The position numbers and the translations under genes are program-made. A stretch of DNA of 64,000 nt from JBPCQA01 sp050998615 (GTDB lineage: Bacteria; Actinomycetota; Actinomycetes; Propionibacteriales; Nocardioidaceae), in the NCBI GenBank assembly GCA_050998615.1, contig JBPCQA010000017.1, positions 45,911 through 109,910 on the forward strand. The letters are read 5' to 3'. This document shows positions 41,907-49,886 of this stretch, in pieces; position 1 is the stretch's first letter; every line of letters begins with the position of its first letter. The notes below the pieces were generated by a model, which saw only the letters and a program-made list of their open reading frames with translations, made no database searches and was not told the origin of the DNA.

Positions 41907-44419
41907 CCCCGGATTCGGTTGTTGTCAGGGTCGAAGAGCGGAGTGGCGTCAGCGCTTGCCACCGTCACCGGGTAGCTCTCCTCGAGGTAGCTGACGGCAA
42001 GCTCGGTGCCGACAGTTGCCGCTTCGGGCGCCAGGTAGGCCATCAGCACGTGCTTGCCGAGCGACGGGGCGGACCCCGCGGACGTGACGTAGGAGTTCCT
42101 CCCGTGCCCGTCGACGACTGGCTCATCATCGCGGGTCAGCACCGGCTCGCCGCCGAGCATGTAACGCAGTGTGCCGTCGGCGGACGTGTGATCATCGACG
42201 GTCAACGAGCACAGCACCGCCGCCGGGTCTTGCGATCGCTGTTTGAGGTAGACCTCCCGGCCGACGAAATCGGCGTCCTTGACCTTCGGGCGCATCATGC
42301 CGGCCTCGACCAGGGTGCGCTCGGTGTCGAGCTCGGCGCCATGGGCGCGGTAGCCCTTCTCGATTCGCCCGGTGGTGCCGTAGACGCCGATGCCGACCGG
42401 GACCAGGCCGTTGGGCGTTCCCGCTTCGCGCACCAGATCCCACACCCGGGCGCCTTGCTCCATGGGCGTGTAGAGCTCCCAGCCCAGCTCACCGACGTAG
42501 GAGATACGGGAGGCGAGAACCGACAGTGCACCGAGCTCGATCGGGCGACAGGTCGCGAACTTGAATCCCTCGTTGCTGATGTCGCTGTCGGTTAGCCGAC
42601 CCAGGATGTCGCGGGCCAGCGGACCCCAGAGCCCGATCGTCGTGTACGCCGACGTCTGGTCCACTACGTGGGCGGTGCCGTCCGCTGGCATCCGGTCGGC
42701 GAACCATCTGCGGTCGAGGTTGCCGGTCACGCCACCGGTCACCACGCGGAGGTGGTCTTCAGCGAGGCGCATGATCGTGAGGTCGGAACGAATGCCGCCG
42801 CGGTCGTCGAGCACGGACGTGTAGACGATCTGGCCGGGCGCGACGTTCATCTGGCTGACCACGATGCGCTGTACGGCGTCCAGAGCGCCCTTGCCGACGA
42901 CGTCGAAGATCGAGAACGCCGACAGGTCGACGATGCCCGCGCGCTCGCGCATCGCAAGGTGTTCGGCGTTGATGATTGGCGACCACCACCGTGCGTCCCA
43001 CTCGGCGGCCCGCGGCATCACGGCGGCGCCGTACTCGCTCAACAGACCGGCGTTGGACTCGTACCAGAAGGGCCGCTCCCAGCCGGCAGTCTCGAAGAAG
43101 ACGGCACCGAGCTCGCGCTCACTGGCGTTCATCGGCGCAAGCCTGACGTTGCGGTTGCTCATCGACTGTTCGGATGGGTGGACGATCCCGTAGGTCTTGT
43201 TGAAGCCTTCCGACGCGCGCGCCTTGACGTTGGCTCGGGCTCGCTGGAAGGGGTAGAAGCGGGCAATGTCGGACTGGTGGGCGTCGTACTCGGGATCGCC
43301 GTCTGTCATCCATTCGGCGACGAGCCGGCCGACTCCGGGCCCTTCCTTGACCCACACCGCGGCTGCGGACCACAGGCCCTTGACTTCGGGAGTCTCGCCG
43401 AGCAGCGGATAGCTGTCGGGGGTGAGTGAGAGCAGACCGTTGATCGCGTACCGGATCTCGACTGCCGGGTTGCCTAGCACGTCCGGCATCAGCTCGAGTG
43501 CCTGCTCGAGCTGCACGTCGAAGTCGTCGGCGGTGAAGGGAAGCTCGGTGGGGGAGAGTCTCGCCTGCTCGATCGACGGAATGTTCTCCGGGTCGTGGAG
43601 GATGGGACGGTGGGCGTAGGAGCCGACTTCCATGTCGCCGCCATGCTGGCGTTCGTAACAGAACGTGTCCATGTCGCGGACGATTGGGAAGGAGATTTCG
43701 CCGACCGTTTCCGCGAACTGCGGGACCGGGCCGACGCTGATCATCTGATGGACGGCTGGCGTCAACGGGATCGATGCCCCCGCCAGCTTGCCGATCTTAG
43801 GGCTCCACACACCGCACGCGATCACGACGACGTCGGCCTCGATGTCGCCGCCGTCGGTGCGGACTCGACAGATTCGGCCGTGCTCGACGTCCAGACCCGT
43901 CACTTCGACGGTGGGGATGATCTGCAGGGCTCCGAGCTCTTGAGCGCGCTCGCGCATGATCGTGCCGGCCCGCAATGAGTCGACGACACCGACACTTGGT
44001 GTCCAGAACGCGCCGACGATCACCGAAGGGTCGAGGTAGGGAACCCGGTCGGTGACCTGCTCCGGCGTCACCAGCGCGGATTCGATGCCCCAGGCTTTCG
44101 CGGACGACATCCGGCGGCGCAGCTCCTGCATCCGCTCCTCGGTGCGGGCGACCTCAAAGCCGCCGGATTCGGTGAAGACTCCGAGTTCTTGGTACTGGCG
44201 CATGCTGTCGGCGGTGAGGTCGGTCATCTCCCGCGAGTGGTCGACCGGATAGATGAAGTTCGATGCGTGACCGGTCGAGCCGCCCGGATTGGGAAGCGGA
44301 CCCTTGTCGATCTGCACCATGTCGCGCCAGCCCAGCCTGGCCAGGTGGTAAACGAGGCTGTTGCCGACGATGCCGGCACCAATGACCACCACGCGCGCGC
44401 GAGCCGGAGCTGTTCCCAT
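41903..44419 (-). CDS. Dimethylglycine (or sarcosine) dehydrogenase-like flavoprotein with GcvT domain
   Basis: An 838-residue two-part enzyme. The N-terminal DAO-type FAD domain (about residues 1-400) begins VVVIGAGIVGNSLVYHLARL and has PGGSTGHASNF, where the histidine near residue 51 is in the place of the covalent FAD ligand of DMG dehydrogenases. The C-terminal half (about 440-830) is a THF-binding GcvT-like domain with GIVDLSAFSIFDVVG, GLWGPLARDIL, ELGWELYTP and the Arg/Glu-rich GCV_T_C tail. It removes an N-methyl group as methylene-THF. Encoded with its own EtfAB, it is predicted as a dehydrogenase rather than an oxidase. Dimethylglycine is the best substrate given the upstream demethylase; sarcosine is possible. 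A GTG at 44422 directly precedes the chosen ATG. Confidence 0.88.
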   Translation of the reverse strand: MGTAPARARVVVIGAGIVGNSLVYHLARLGWRDMVQIDKGPLPNPGGSTGHASNFIYPVDHSREMTDLTADSMRQYQELGVFTESGGFEVARTEERMQELRRRMSSAKAWGIESALVTPEQVTDRVPYLDPSVIVGAFWTPSVGVVDSLRAGTIMRERAQELGALQIIPTVEVTGLDVEHGRICRVRTDGGDIEADVVVIACGVWSPKIGKLAGASIPLTPAVHQMISVGPVPQFAETVGEISFPIVRDMDTFCYERQHGGDMEVGSYAHRPILHDPENIPSIEQARLSPTELPFTADDFDVQLEQALELMPDVLGNPAVEIRYAINGLLSLTPDSYPLLGETPEVKGLWSAAAVWVKEGPGVGRLVAEWMTDGDPEYDAHQSDIARFYPFQRARANVKARASEGFNKTYGIVHPSEQSMSNRNVRLAPMNASERELGAVFFETAGWERPFWYESNAGLLSEYGAAVMPRAAEWDARWWSPIINAEHLAMRERAGIVDLSAFSIFDVVGKGALDAVQRIVVSQMNVAPGQIVYTSVLDDRGGIRSDLTIMRLAEDHLRVVTGGVTGNLDRRWFADRMPADGTAHVVDQTSAYTTIGLWGPLARDILGRLTDSDISNEGFKFATCRPIELGALSVLASRISYVGELGWELYTPMEQGARVWDLVREAGTPNGLVPVGIGVYGTTGRIEKGYRAHGAELDTERTLVEAGMMRPKVKDADFVGREVYLKQRSQDPAAVLCSLTVDDHTSADGTLRYMLGGEPVLTRDDEPVVDGHGRNSYVTSAGSAPSLGKHVLMAYLAPEAATVGTELAVSYLEESYPVTVASADATPLFDPDNNRIRG

Positions 44420-44422
44420 CAC

Positions 44423-44683
44423 GTGCCTCTCTGCGAGATGCGGTTATGCGGTCTGCGATCCGCGGTATGTGGTATGGGCTATGCGGTGTTATCGGAACCG
44501 GCAGCCCGGGCCTGTGTTGCGCCCAGCGAAACAGGGTATCACCATGCGAAACACCATGAGAATATCGTCACTCGTCGCCGAAACCCTGTCAAGTCAGCCC
44601 GTTGCCGGCCTGGCCTACTGCTGGCAATTGCGGGAACTCTGCTGTTCCCAAGCGCCTCAAGTCAGCCCTGCGGCTTGGGATCG
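44423..44683 (-). promoter_or_regulatory. Control region upstream of the DMG dehydrogenase-etf operon
   Basis: This gap contains two direct copies of GCGAAAC at 44526-44532 and 44546-44552, exactly 20 bp apart, as for a regulator binding the same DNA face. There is also a 12-bp direct repeat TCAAGTCAGCCC at 44589-44600 and 44657-44668. Near 44450-44500 short TATGCGGT/TATGTGGT units recur. A variant GTTTCGGCATG lies at the start of the IclR gene at 31713. Regulatory meaning is inference. Confidence 0.35.
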
Positions 44684-45676
44684 CTACTTGATCAGTCCGA
44701 GTTGCCGGACCGCGTCGCGCTCCTCGGCGAGCTCGGCGGTGCTGGTGTCGATCCGGCTACGGGAGAAGCCGTCGACATCGAGCCCCTGGACGATCGACCA
44801 GTTGCCGCCGCCCGTGGTGACGGGGAAGGAGGAGACGAGGCCGGTGGGCACGCCGTACGAGCCGTCGGAGACCACCGCCATCGAGGCCCAGTTGCCCTCT
44901 TGAGTGCCGTGCAGCCAGTCACGGGCGGCGTCCATGGTGGCGCTGGCTGCACTTGCCGCGCTGGACGCCCCGCGCGCTTCAATGATCGCCGCGCCACGTT
45001 TCTGCACGGTCGGGATGAAGTCGTTTTCCAGCCAGGCCTGGTCGTTGACCGTCTCTGCGGCGTTGGCGCCGTTGACCTCGGCGTGGAAAATATCGGGGTA
45101 TTGGGTGGCGGAGTGGTTGCCCCAGATCGTCATCTTGGCGATGTCCCGAACCGGGACGCCAGCCTTGCCTGCCAGTTGCGCGAGCGCTCGGTTGTGGTCG
45201 AGCCGGGTGAGTGCCGAAAAGCGTTCGCGCGGGATGTCCGGCGCGTTGCTCATCGCGATCAGCGCATTTGTGTTGGCGGGGTTCCCCGTCACCAGCACCC
45301 GGACATCGTCGGCAGCATGGTCGTTCAACGCCTTGCCCTGGCCGGTAAAGATGGCGCCGTTTGCCTCCAGCAGGTCACCGCGCTCCATGCCCTTGGTGCG
45401 TGGCCGGGCGCCTACCAGCAGCGCAAGGCTCACCCCATCGAAAACCGAGTTGGGGTCGTCGCCAGTCCGCACCCCGGCAAGGGTCGGGAACGCGCAATCG
45501 TCGAGCTCCATGACCACGCCCTCGAGCGCCTTCAACGCAGGCGTGATCTCGAGCAGGCGGAGCTCAACTGGAGTGTCGGGCCCGAAGATCGACCCGCTCG
45601 CGATGCGGAACAGCAGGCTGTAACCGATCTGCCCGGCTGCTCCGGTGACGGCGACCTTGACGGGCGTTGGGTTCAC
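44684..45676 (-). CDS. mdh: Malate dehydrogenase
   Basis: A 330-residue NAD-dependent MDH of the cytosolic-like actinobacterial class. It has VAVTGAAGQIGYSLLFRIAS, LLVGARPRTKGMERGDLLEA, VLVTGNPANTNALIAM, RLDHNRALAQLAGK and MTIWGNHSATQYPDIFHAEV with the catalytic histidine. It oxidises malate to oxaloacetate in the TCA cycle. In the ancestral order it would lie near folD-DUF3017; here the betaine island lies between. The promoter is in the 45677-45787 gap. Confidence 0.96.
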   Translation of the reverse strand: MNPTPVKVAVTGAAGQIGYSLLFRIASGSIFGPDTPVELRLLEITPALKALEGVVMELDDCAFPTLAGVRTGDDPNSVFDGVSLALLVGARPRTKGMERGDLLEANGAIFTGQGKALNDHAADDVRVLVTGNPANTNALIAMSNAPDIPRERFSALTRLDHNRALAQLAGKAGVPVRDIAKMTIWGNHSATQYPDIFHAEVNGANAAETVNDQAWLENDFIPTVQKRGAAIIEARGASSAASAASATMDAARDWLHGTQEGNWASMAVVSDGSYGVPTGLVSSFPVTTGGGNWSIVQGLDVDGFSRSRIDTSTAELAEERDAVRQLGLIK

Positions 45677-45787
45677 TGCTGGCTCCTCGCTGGTGTTTGC
45701 GCTGGTATGGCGTGAGTGTGTCTGATCTGGTACGGCGTCGGAAAGGCTGGCCTGGTGCCGGCCCGCGAGGTTGGTGCCGCCTCGTGA

Positions 45788-46030
45788 TTACCAGCTCACC
45801 GACGTACCCCCCCGACGCTAGCAAGCGGGCTGCGGCGCGCGGCTGCGGGGGAAGACATCGTGGTGACCGTGAACGGGCGAGCCACGGCCCGGCTGGTGCC
45901 GGTCACCGGCCGCCAACGCCGCTGGGTCCATGGCCGGGAGGTGGCACGCCGGCTACCGAGCGGCCAGGCTGACCCGGGTCTTCGCGCAGATCTCGAGCGC
46001 CTCGTCGGAGAGAGACCACCGATGACCTTG
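45788..46030 (+). pseudogene. Degraded Phd/YefM-type antitoxin
   Basis: The frame encodes LRRAAAGEDIVVTVNGRATA and RLVPVTGRQRRWVHGREVA, a clear antitoxin core and tail. The first conserved residues (start and ELRN-type helix) are lost: upstream the frame reads into a TGA at 45785 and has no proper start. A homopolymer run of seven Cs at 45807-45813 is a likely place of a frameshift. It precedes a PIN-domain toxin that is also broken. Confidence 0.6.
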
Positions 46031-46040
46031 GGCCGATTCG

Positions 46041-46459
46041 GTGACCCCCACCGGGGACGAGGCCCCGCGGCGAGGGCTGCTCGACACTTCTGGCTTCATC
46101 GCCCAGGAAACGGGCCGGCCACTCGACGTCGACGGCATGCCTGACGAGGTGGGGATCTCGGTGATCACGCTGGCCGAGCTGGAGACTGGCGTGCTCGTCG
46201 CGGCCGATGCCGTCACGCGGGCCGCACGGCTCGCGACGCTTGACGTGGTGTCCGATCTCGGGTCCTTCCGGTCACCGCATCGGTCGCCAGGCAATGGGCG
46301 CTGCTTCGCGTGAGACTAGCCGAGCGAGGGAGGCGGGTCGACGTCAACGATCTGTGGATCGCGGCGACCGCGCGCGTGCACGACATCGCCGTGGTGACCC
46401 AAGACCACGACTTCGATCCCCTCGTCGATCTCGGCGATTTCCAGGTCATCCGGGTATAG
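46041..46459 (+). pseudogene. Frameshifted PIN-domain (VapC-like) toxin
   Basis: The first frame, from a GTG at 46041, encodes RRGLLDTSGFIAQETGRPL (first acidic site) and GISVITLAELETGVLV. It then loses homology near 46262. A second frame continues with LPVTASVARQWALLRVRLAE, VDVNDLWIAATARVHDIAVV and TQDHDFDPLVDLGDF up to TAG at 46457-46459. Joined, the two frames give one normal PIN domain of about 140 residues. All acidic positions survive, so this is either a recent one-base indel or a sequencing error. Confidence 0.75.
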
Positions 46460-46621
46460 CTGCGCAAGACTGCCGCCCCGACGCCGATCGGTGACGCCGA
46501 CGACATCCCGGACGCCTACCGTGATGACACGTTCGGCCGGCTCGTGGGCGAGCTCAGCGTCTGACGTCTGGGATAAGCCAAGGCGGGACGCCGGCTGGGC
46601 GCCGTACCGGCTCGTAATGTA

Positions 46622-46635
46622 TCTTGACATCAAGA
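46622..46635. promoter_or_regulatory. Palindromic operator TCTTGACATCAAGA upstream of icd
   Basis: TCTTGA-CA-TCAAGA has perfect 6-bp arms with a 2-nt spacer, 39 nt upstream of the icd ATG. It could serve as operator and also supplies a TTGACA-like -35. Similar sequences occur before TCA-cycle and acyl-CoA genes in actinomycetes as far as I recall, but I do not name the regulator. Confidence 0.5.
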
Positions 46636-46673
46636 AACAAGCTGGTACGCCGACTTCCGGGAGCCAAGCCCAC

Positions 46674-47888
46674 ATGTCCAAGATCAAGGTGCGCAACGCC
46701 ATCGTCGAGCTCGACGGCGACGAGATGACACGGATCATCTGGCAGTTCATCAAGGACCGTCTGATCCACCCCTATCTCGACATCGATCTTCTCTACTACG
46801 ACCTCGGCATCGAAAACCGAGACGCCACCGACGATCAGATCACCATCGATGCGGCCAACGCGATCAAGCAGCACGGCGTCGGAGTCAAGTGCGCAACGAT
46901 CACGCCTGACGAGGCGCGGGTCGCAGAGTTCGGGCTGAAGGAGATGTGGAAGTCACCTAACGGCACGATACGCAACATCTTGGGTGGCGTGATCTTCCGC
47001 GAACCGATCGTGATCTCCAACATCCCCCGGCTGGTGCCGGGATGGACGAAGCCGATCGTGATCGGCCGTCATGCCCATGGCGACCAGTACAAGGCACAGA
47101 ACTTCGTCGTGCCAGGGCCGGGCACTGTGACCATCACCTACACGCCCGACGACGGCGGAGTCCCGATGGAGTTCGAGGTCGCGAAATTCTCCGGTGGCGG
47201 TGTCGCGATGGGTATGTACAACTACGACGCCTCGATCCGTGACTTCGCGCGCGCCTCGTTTCGCTACGGTCTGGAGCGCGGCTTCCCTGTCTACCTGTCC
47301 ACGAAGAACACGATCCTCAAGGCGTACGACGGCCGCTTCAAGGACCTCTTCGCGGAGATCTTCGAGACGGAGTTCAAGGCCGACTTCGACAAGGCAGGCC
47401 TCACTTACGAGCACCGGCTGATCGACGACATGGTCGCCGCAGCGCTGAAATGGGAAGGCGGCTACGTCTGGGCCTGCAAGAACTACGACGGGGACGTCCA
47501 GTCCGACACGGTCGCGCAAGGATTCGGGTCGCTGGGCCTGATGACGTCGGTGCTGATGACACCGGACGGGACCGTGGAGGCCGAGGCAGCGCACGGCACA
47601 GTTACCCGACACTTCCGCCAGCACCAGCAAGGCAAACCCACCTCGACCAACCCGATTGCCTCGATCTTCGCCTGGACCCGCGCTCTTGAGCATCGCGGCC
47701 GGCTCGACGGCACCCCCGAGGTCTCCTCGTTCGCGGAGACTGTCGAGCGGGTGTGTGTCGAGACGGTGGAGGAGGGGAAGATGACCAAGGATCTGGCTCT
47801 CCTCATCGGTCCCGAGCAGCCTTGGCTCACCACCGAAGAGTTTCTCGGGGCACTTGACGACAAACTCGACAAAGCGATGGCCGGCTGA
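46674..47888 (+). CDS. icd: NADP-dependent isocitrate dehydrogenase, homodimeric type
   Basis: A 404-residue IDH of the eukaryote-like dimeric class. It starts MSKIKVRNAIVELDGDEMTR, and has KSPNGTIRNILGGVIFREPI (substrate loop), GRHAHGDQYKAQNF, KNYDGDVQSDTVAQGFGSLG and EAAHGTVTRHFRQHQQGKPT (cofactor region). It oxidises isocitrate to 2-oxoglutarate. The open frame extends upstream to 46491, but the ATG at 46674 gives the family N-terminus. The palindrome at 46622-46635 is its likely operator. Confidence 0.96.
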   Translation: MSKIKVRNAIVELDGDEMTRIIWQFIKDRLIHPYLDIDLLYYDLGIENRDATDDQITIDAANAIKQHGVGVKCATITPDEARVAEFGLKEMWKSPNGTIRNILGGVIFREPIVISNIPRLVPGWTKPIVIGRHAHGDQYKAQNFVVPGPGTVTITYTPDDGGVPMEFEVAKFSGGGVAMGMYNYDASIRDFARASFRYGLERGFPVYLSTKNTILKAYDGRFKDLFAEIFETEFKADFDKAGLTYEHRLIDDMVAAALKWEGGYVWACKNYDGDVQSDTVAQGFGSLGLMTSVLMTPDGTVEAEAAHGTVTRHFRQHQQGKPTSTNPIASIFAWTRALEHRGRLDGTPEVSSFAETVERVCVETVEEGKMTKDLALLIGPEQPWLTTEEFLGALDDKLDKAMAG

Positions 47889-47987
47889 GCAGCTCGCCTT
47901 GCCGCGGGGCGTGTCGGCGCGCCCCAAGTTCCGACGATGAACTCGCCCAGGCAGGCGCAGCGTCTGAGCTTCGCGCCAGCCCTCCCC

Positions 47988-48629
47988 TCAGGGCATCGGC
48001 GGATCACACCTCTTCTGGTTAGTCGTGGTGGCATGAGGCAAGGTGCAGACGACTCCCCAGCTGGGCACCGTCGTGCGGTAGTTCGTGCTCCCAATGTGGT
48101 AATCCACCGTGATAGGCCCCGCCCGGTATACCCCAACGCCGGGAGCGACGAGCTCCACCACGATGTCCAGCGTGCGGTGAGGTGTGATGACGGAGCCCTG
48201 CGGAGGCGTCATCGGGGCGTTAGGTACGGCACGCGCCGGCCACCCGTTGTCATCACCCGCATAGCCGTACTTATTCGGGTCGAACGCCACGACATCTTTG
48301 ATCAGGCCTGATGCGGATGGAATCGTGACCTTGTCGATCACCATCGACTGATCGGTGTCGTTGCTGATCATGTTGAAGGCCGACCAGGTCATCGGCTCAT
48401 GCGGGCGGGCCACAACCATCGATTGGCTACTGCCACTTCCGACATTCAGTGGTCCGGCCCAGGGGCAGGACCCGACGGCGTGCAGCAAGCCTACCGTCAC
48501 CGCTGCCGACAACACCACGGTCGCAGTGACCATGGCCAGAGCAATGATCCTGTTGCTCACGGCGCAAGCCATGGACCCACGGCCACAATGGGGGCAGTTC
48601 CAACATCGCCTTGACCGACGGCCGGACAC
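47988..48629 (-). CDS. Hypothetical membrane-anchored extracellular protein
   Basis: A protein of up to 213 residues that I do not recognise. It has an N-terminal CWNCPHCGRGSMAC stretch resembling a small zinc ribbon, one membrane segment (IIALAMVTATVVLSAAVTVG), and then a beta-rich outer domain with VIDKVTIPSASGLIKDVVAF and PHRTLDIVVELVAPGVGVYR. The last part looks like a small immunoglobulin-like fold, with one Cys pair (SCPW / VVCTL) possibly bridged outside. An alternative start is the ATG beginning MACAVSNRII. Base composition is lower in GC than neighbouring housekeeping genes. It lies 15 nt after another secreted-protein gene on the same strand. Confidence 0.55.
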   Translation of the reverse strand: MSGRRSRRCWNCPHCGRGSMACAVSNRIIALAMVTATVVLSAAVTVGLLHAVGSCPWAGPLNVGSGSSQSMVVARPHEPMTWSAFNMISNDTDQSMVIDKVTIPSASGLIKDVVAFDPNKYGYAGDDNGWPARAVPNAPMTPPQGSVITPHRTLDIVVELVAPGVGVYRAGPITVDYHIGSTNYRTTVPSWGVVCTLPHATTTNQKRCDPPMP

Positions 48630-48644
48630 ATCAGCATCCGGTGA

Positions 48645-49347
48645 TTAAGCTGATAATGAGACTTTACATCTAACGGTGTATCCACTGCTGCCGCCAAGCT
48701 CGACGCCGAACACGTTGACCGCAAGATTGTAATGGAATCCATGGCTACTACTCCTATCCTCAGTCCCGATGGCATGAGGCAGGTGTTGAGAATAGAACTG
48801 GCATATCCCATCCCGTGTCGTGTCGAAGCCCGTTCCGCGGTCCAGAGAACCGACCCATCCGGTTCCCTGCACAAAAGTGCCACTACACCAATAGAATGGC
48901 GCGTACGGGCTCTCATGGTAGTGAGCATACCGGAAGAACGAAACGAAGTGAAGGCCATTGAGCACGCCGACACCACCCGGCACCATGCCTGAAACATTGA
49001 AGTTGACCCAGCCAGCGTTCGGGCGCGCAGCCTGTCCGAGCGAGCGAAAAGCAGCTGAGTGGTCTACGTCAGCCGAAGTGAAGCTAAAGGACCCGTCTCC
49101 AGCCGTCTTCTTGGTATCCACCAGAATTAGAGAAATGCTTTTGGGGGTTGATGTGGACATCGGGCCATGCCTGCAACACAACCACGCCATTGGTTGGCTG
49201 CCCGACCGAATCGGTCAGAGTGCCCGACACGACCGCCGCGGCTACTCCCTGAGCAGACCCCGAGCTGGGAATCCCAACCAGGGCAATCCCGCAAAGCAGG
49301 ACCATCAGAGAGACAGAAACCTTGGCCTTTGAAAGAGGAACGTGCAA
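48645..49347 (-). pseudogene. Secreted protein with carboxypeptidase-regulatory-like repeat, frameshifted
   Basis: The first frame starts at 49347 with a signal peptide (SLMVLLCGIALVGIPSSGSA) and VSGTLTDSVGQPTNGVVVLQ, the opening of a Cna-B/carboxypeptidase-regulatory-like fold. After WPDVHINPQK it goes out of frame. The next frame supplies SISLILVDTKKTAGDGSFSF, VNFNVSGMVPGGVGVLNGLH and an extracellular C-terminal domain ending VRCKVSLSA at 48645. The switch lies at a CCCCC/AAAA run (about 49138-49146). Joined, it would be one secreted protein of about 230 residues. GC is clearly lower than the surroundings. Pseudogene, programmed frameshift or sequencing error cannot be told apart. Confidence 0.6.
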
Positions 49348-49584
49348 CCTGCACTCCTAGACGAGGCTCCGTCTCGTACTAGGGGCCCGGGGCAAGAATA
49401 ATAGATTAGGCCTGCTGCCTCGTCGTGTCAACAGGCAGGTATTACGACGACAGCGTCAGCAAAGCGTTGGCCGGATGAGCGGTTCGGATTGCCGGGCCAA
49501 CGGAGCTGCTGCAAGCTTCCGACGCTGAGCTTGCCCCAGCCGGCTGAGCGCATGATCTCGGTGCAGGGGCCGTCACACAGGGGA
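49348..49584. other. Gene-free gap upstream of the secreted-protein genes
   Basis: I find no supported gene here. The AT-richer stretch AAGAATAATAGATTAGG near 49395 is the most promoter-like part and could serve the minus-strand secreted genes. Confidence 0.35.
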
Positions 49585-49745
49585 TCAGGGTTGCTCGCTG
49601 ACCCACGGCGCGAGAACCTCGGCGATCTTGGGAATCTCCGCGAGCGTGCTTTCGGCAATGTCGATCACCAGGTCGTAGGCATCGTCTTCCGGCGCTTGCA
49701 GGTCCTTGCCGTTCATGACGTAAGACAGCCGGGTGCATCTGCTCG
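49585..49745 (-). pseudogene. C-terminal remnant of a Doc/Fic-family toxin
   Basis: The minus strand encodes VAWTSRCTRLSYVMNGKDLQ followed by APEDDAYDLVIDIAESTLAE and IPKIAEVLAPWVSEQP. This closely resembles the C-terminal helices of Doc (death-on-curing) proteins, which come after the HxFx(D/N)GNKR catalytic motif. The catalytic motif itself is absent: upstream the frame degenerates. No antitoxin is adjacent. It is a decayed toxin fragment just upstream of the guaB1 gene on the other strand. Confidence 0.55.
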
Positions 49746-49886
49746 TCCACGCCACCGATCTCCAGAAGACGAACGTCGCCGGCGGCATCCTGTTGGTGAT
49801 CGCCACCGTGATCTCGTTCCCCGCCATCGGTGCCGGGCTTGGCCACGGTGGCCGGAGCCTGAACCGGGCGTCTACCCTCGTTCGTT

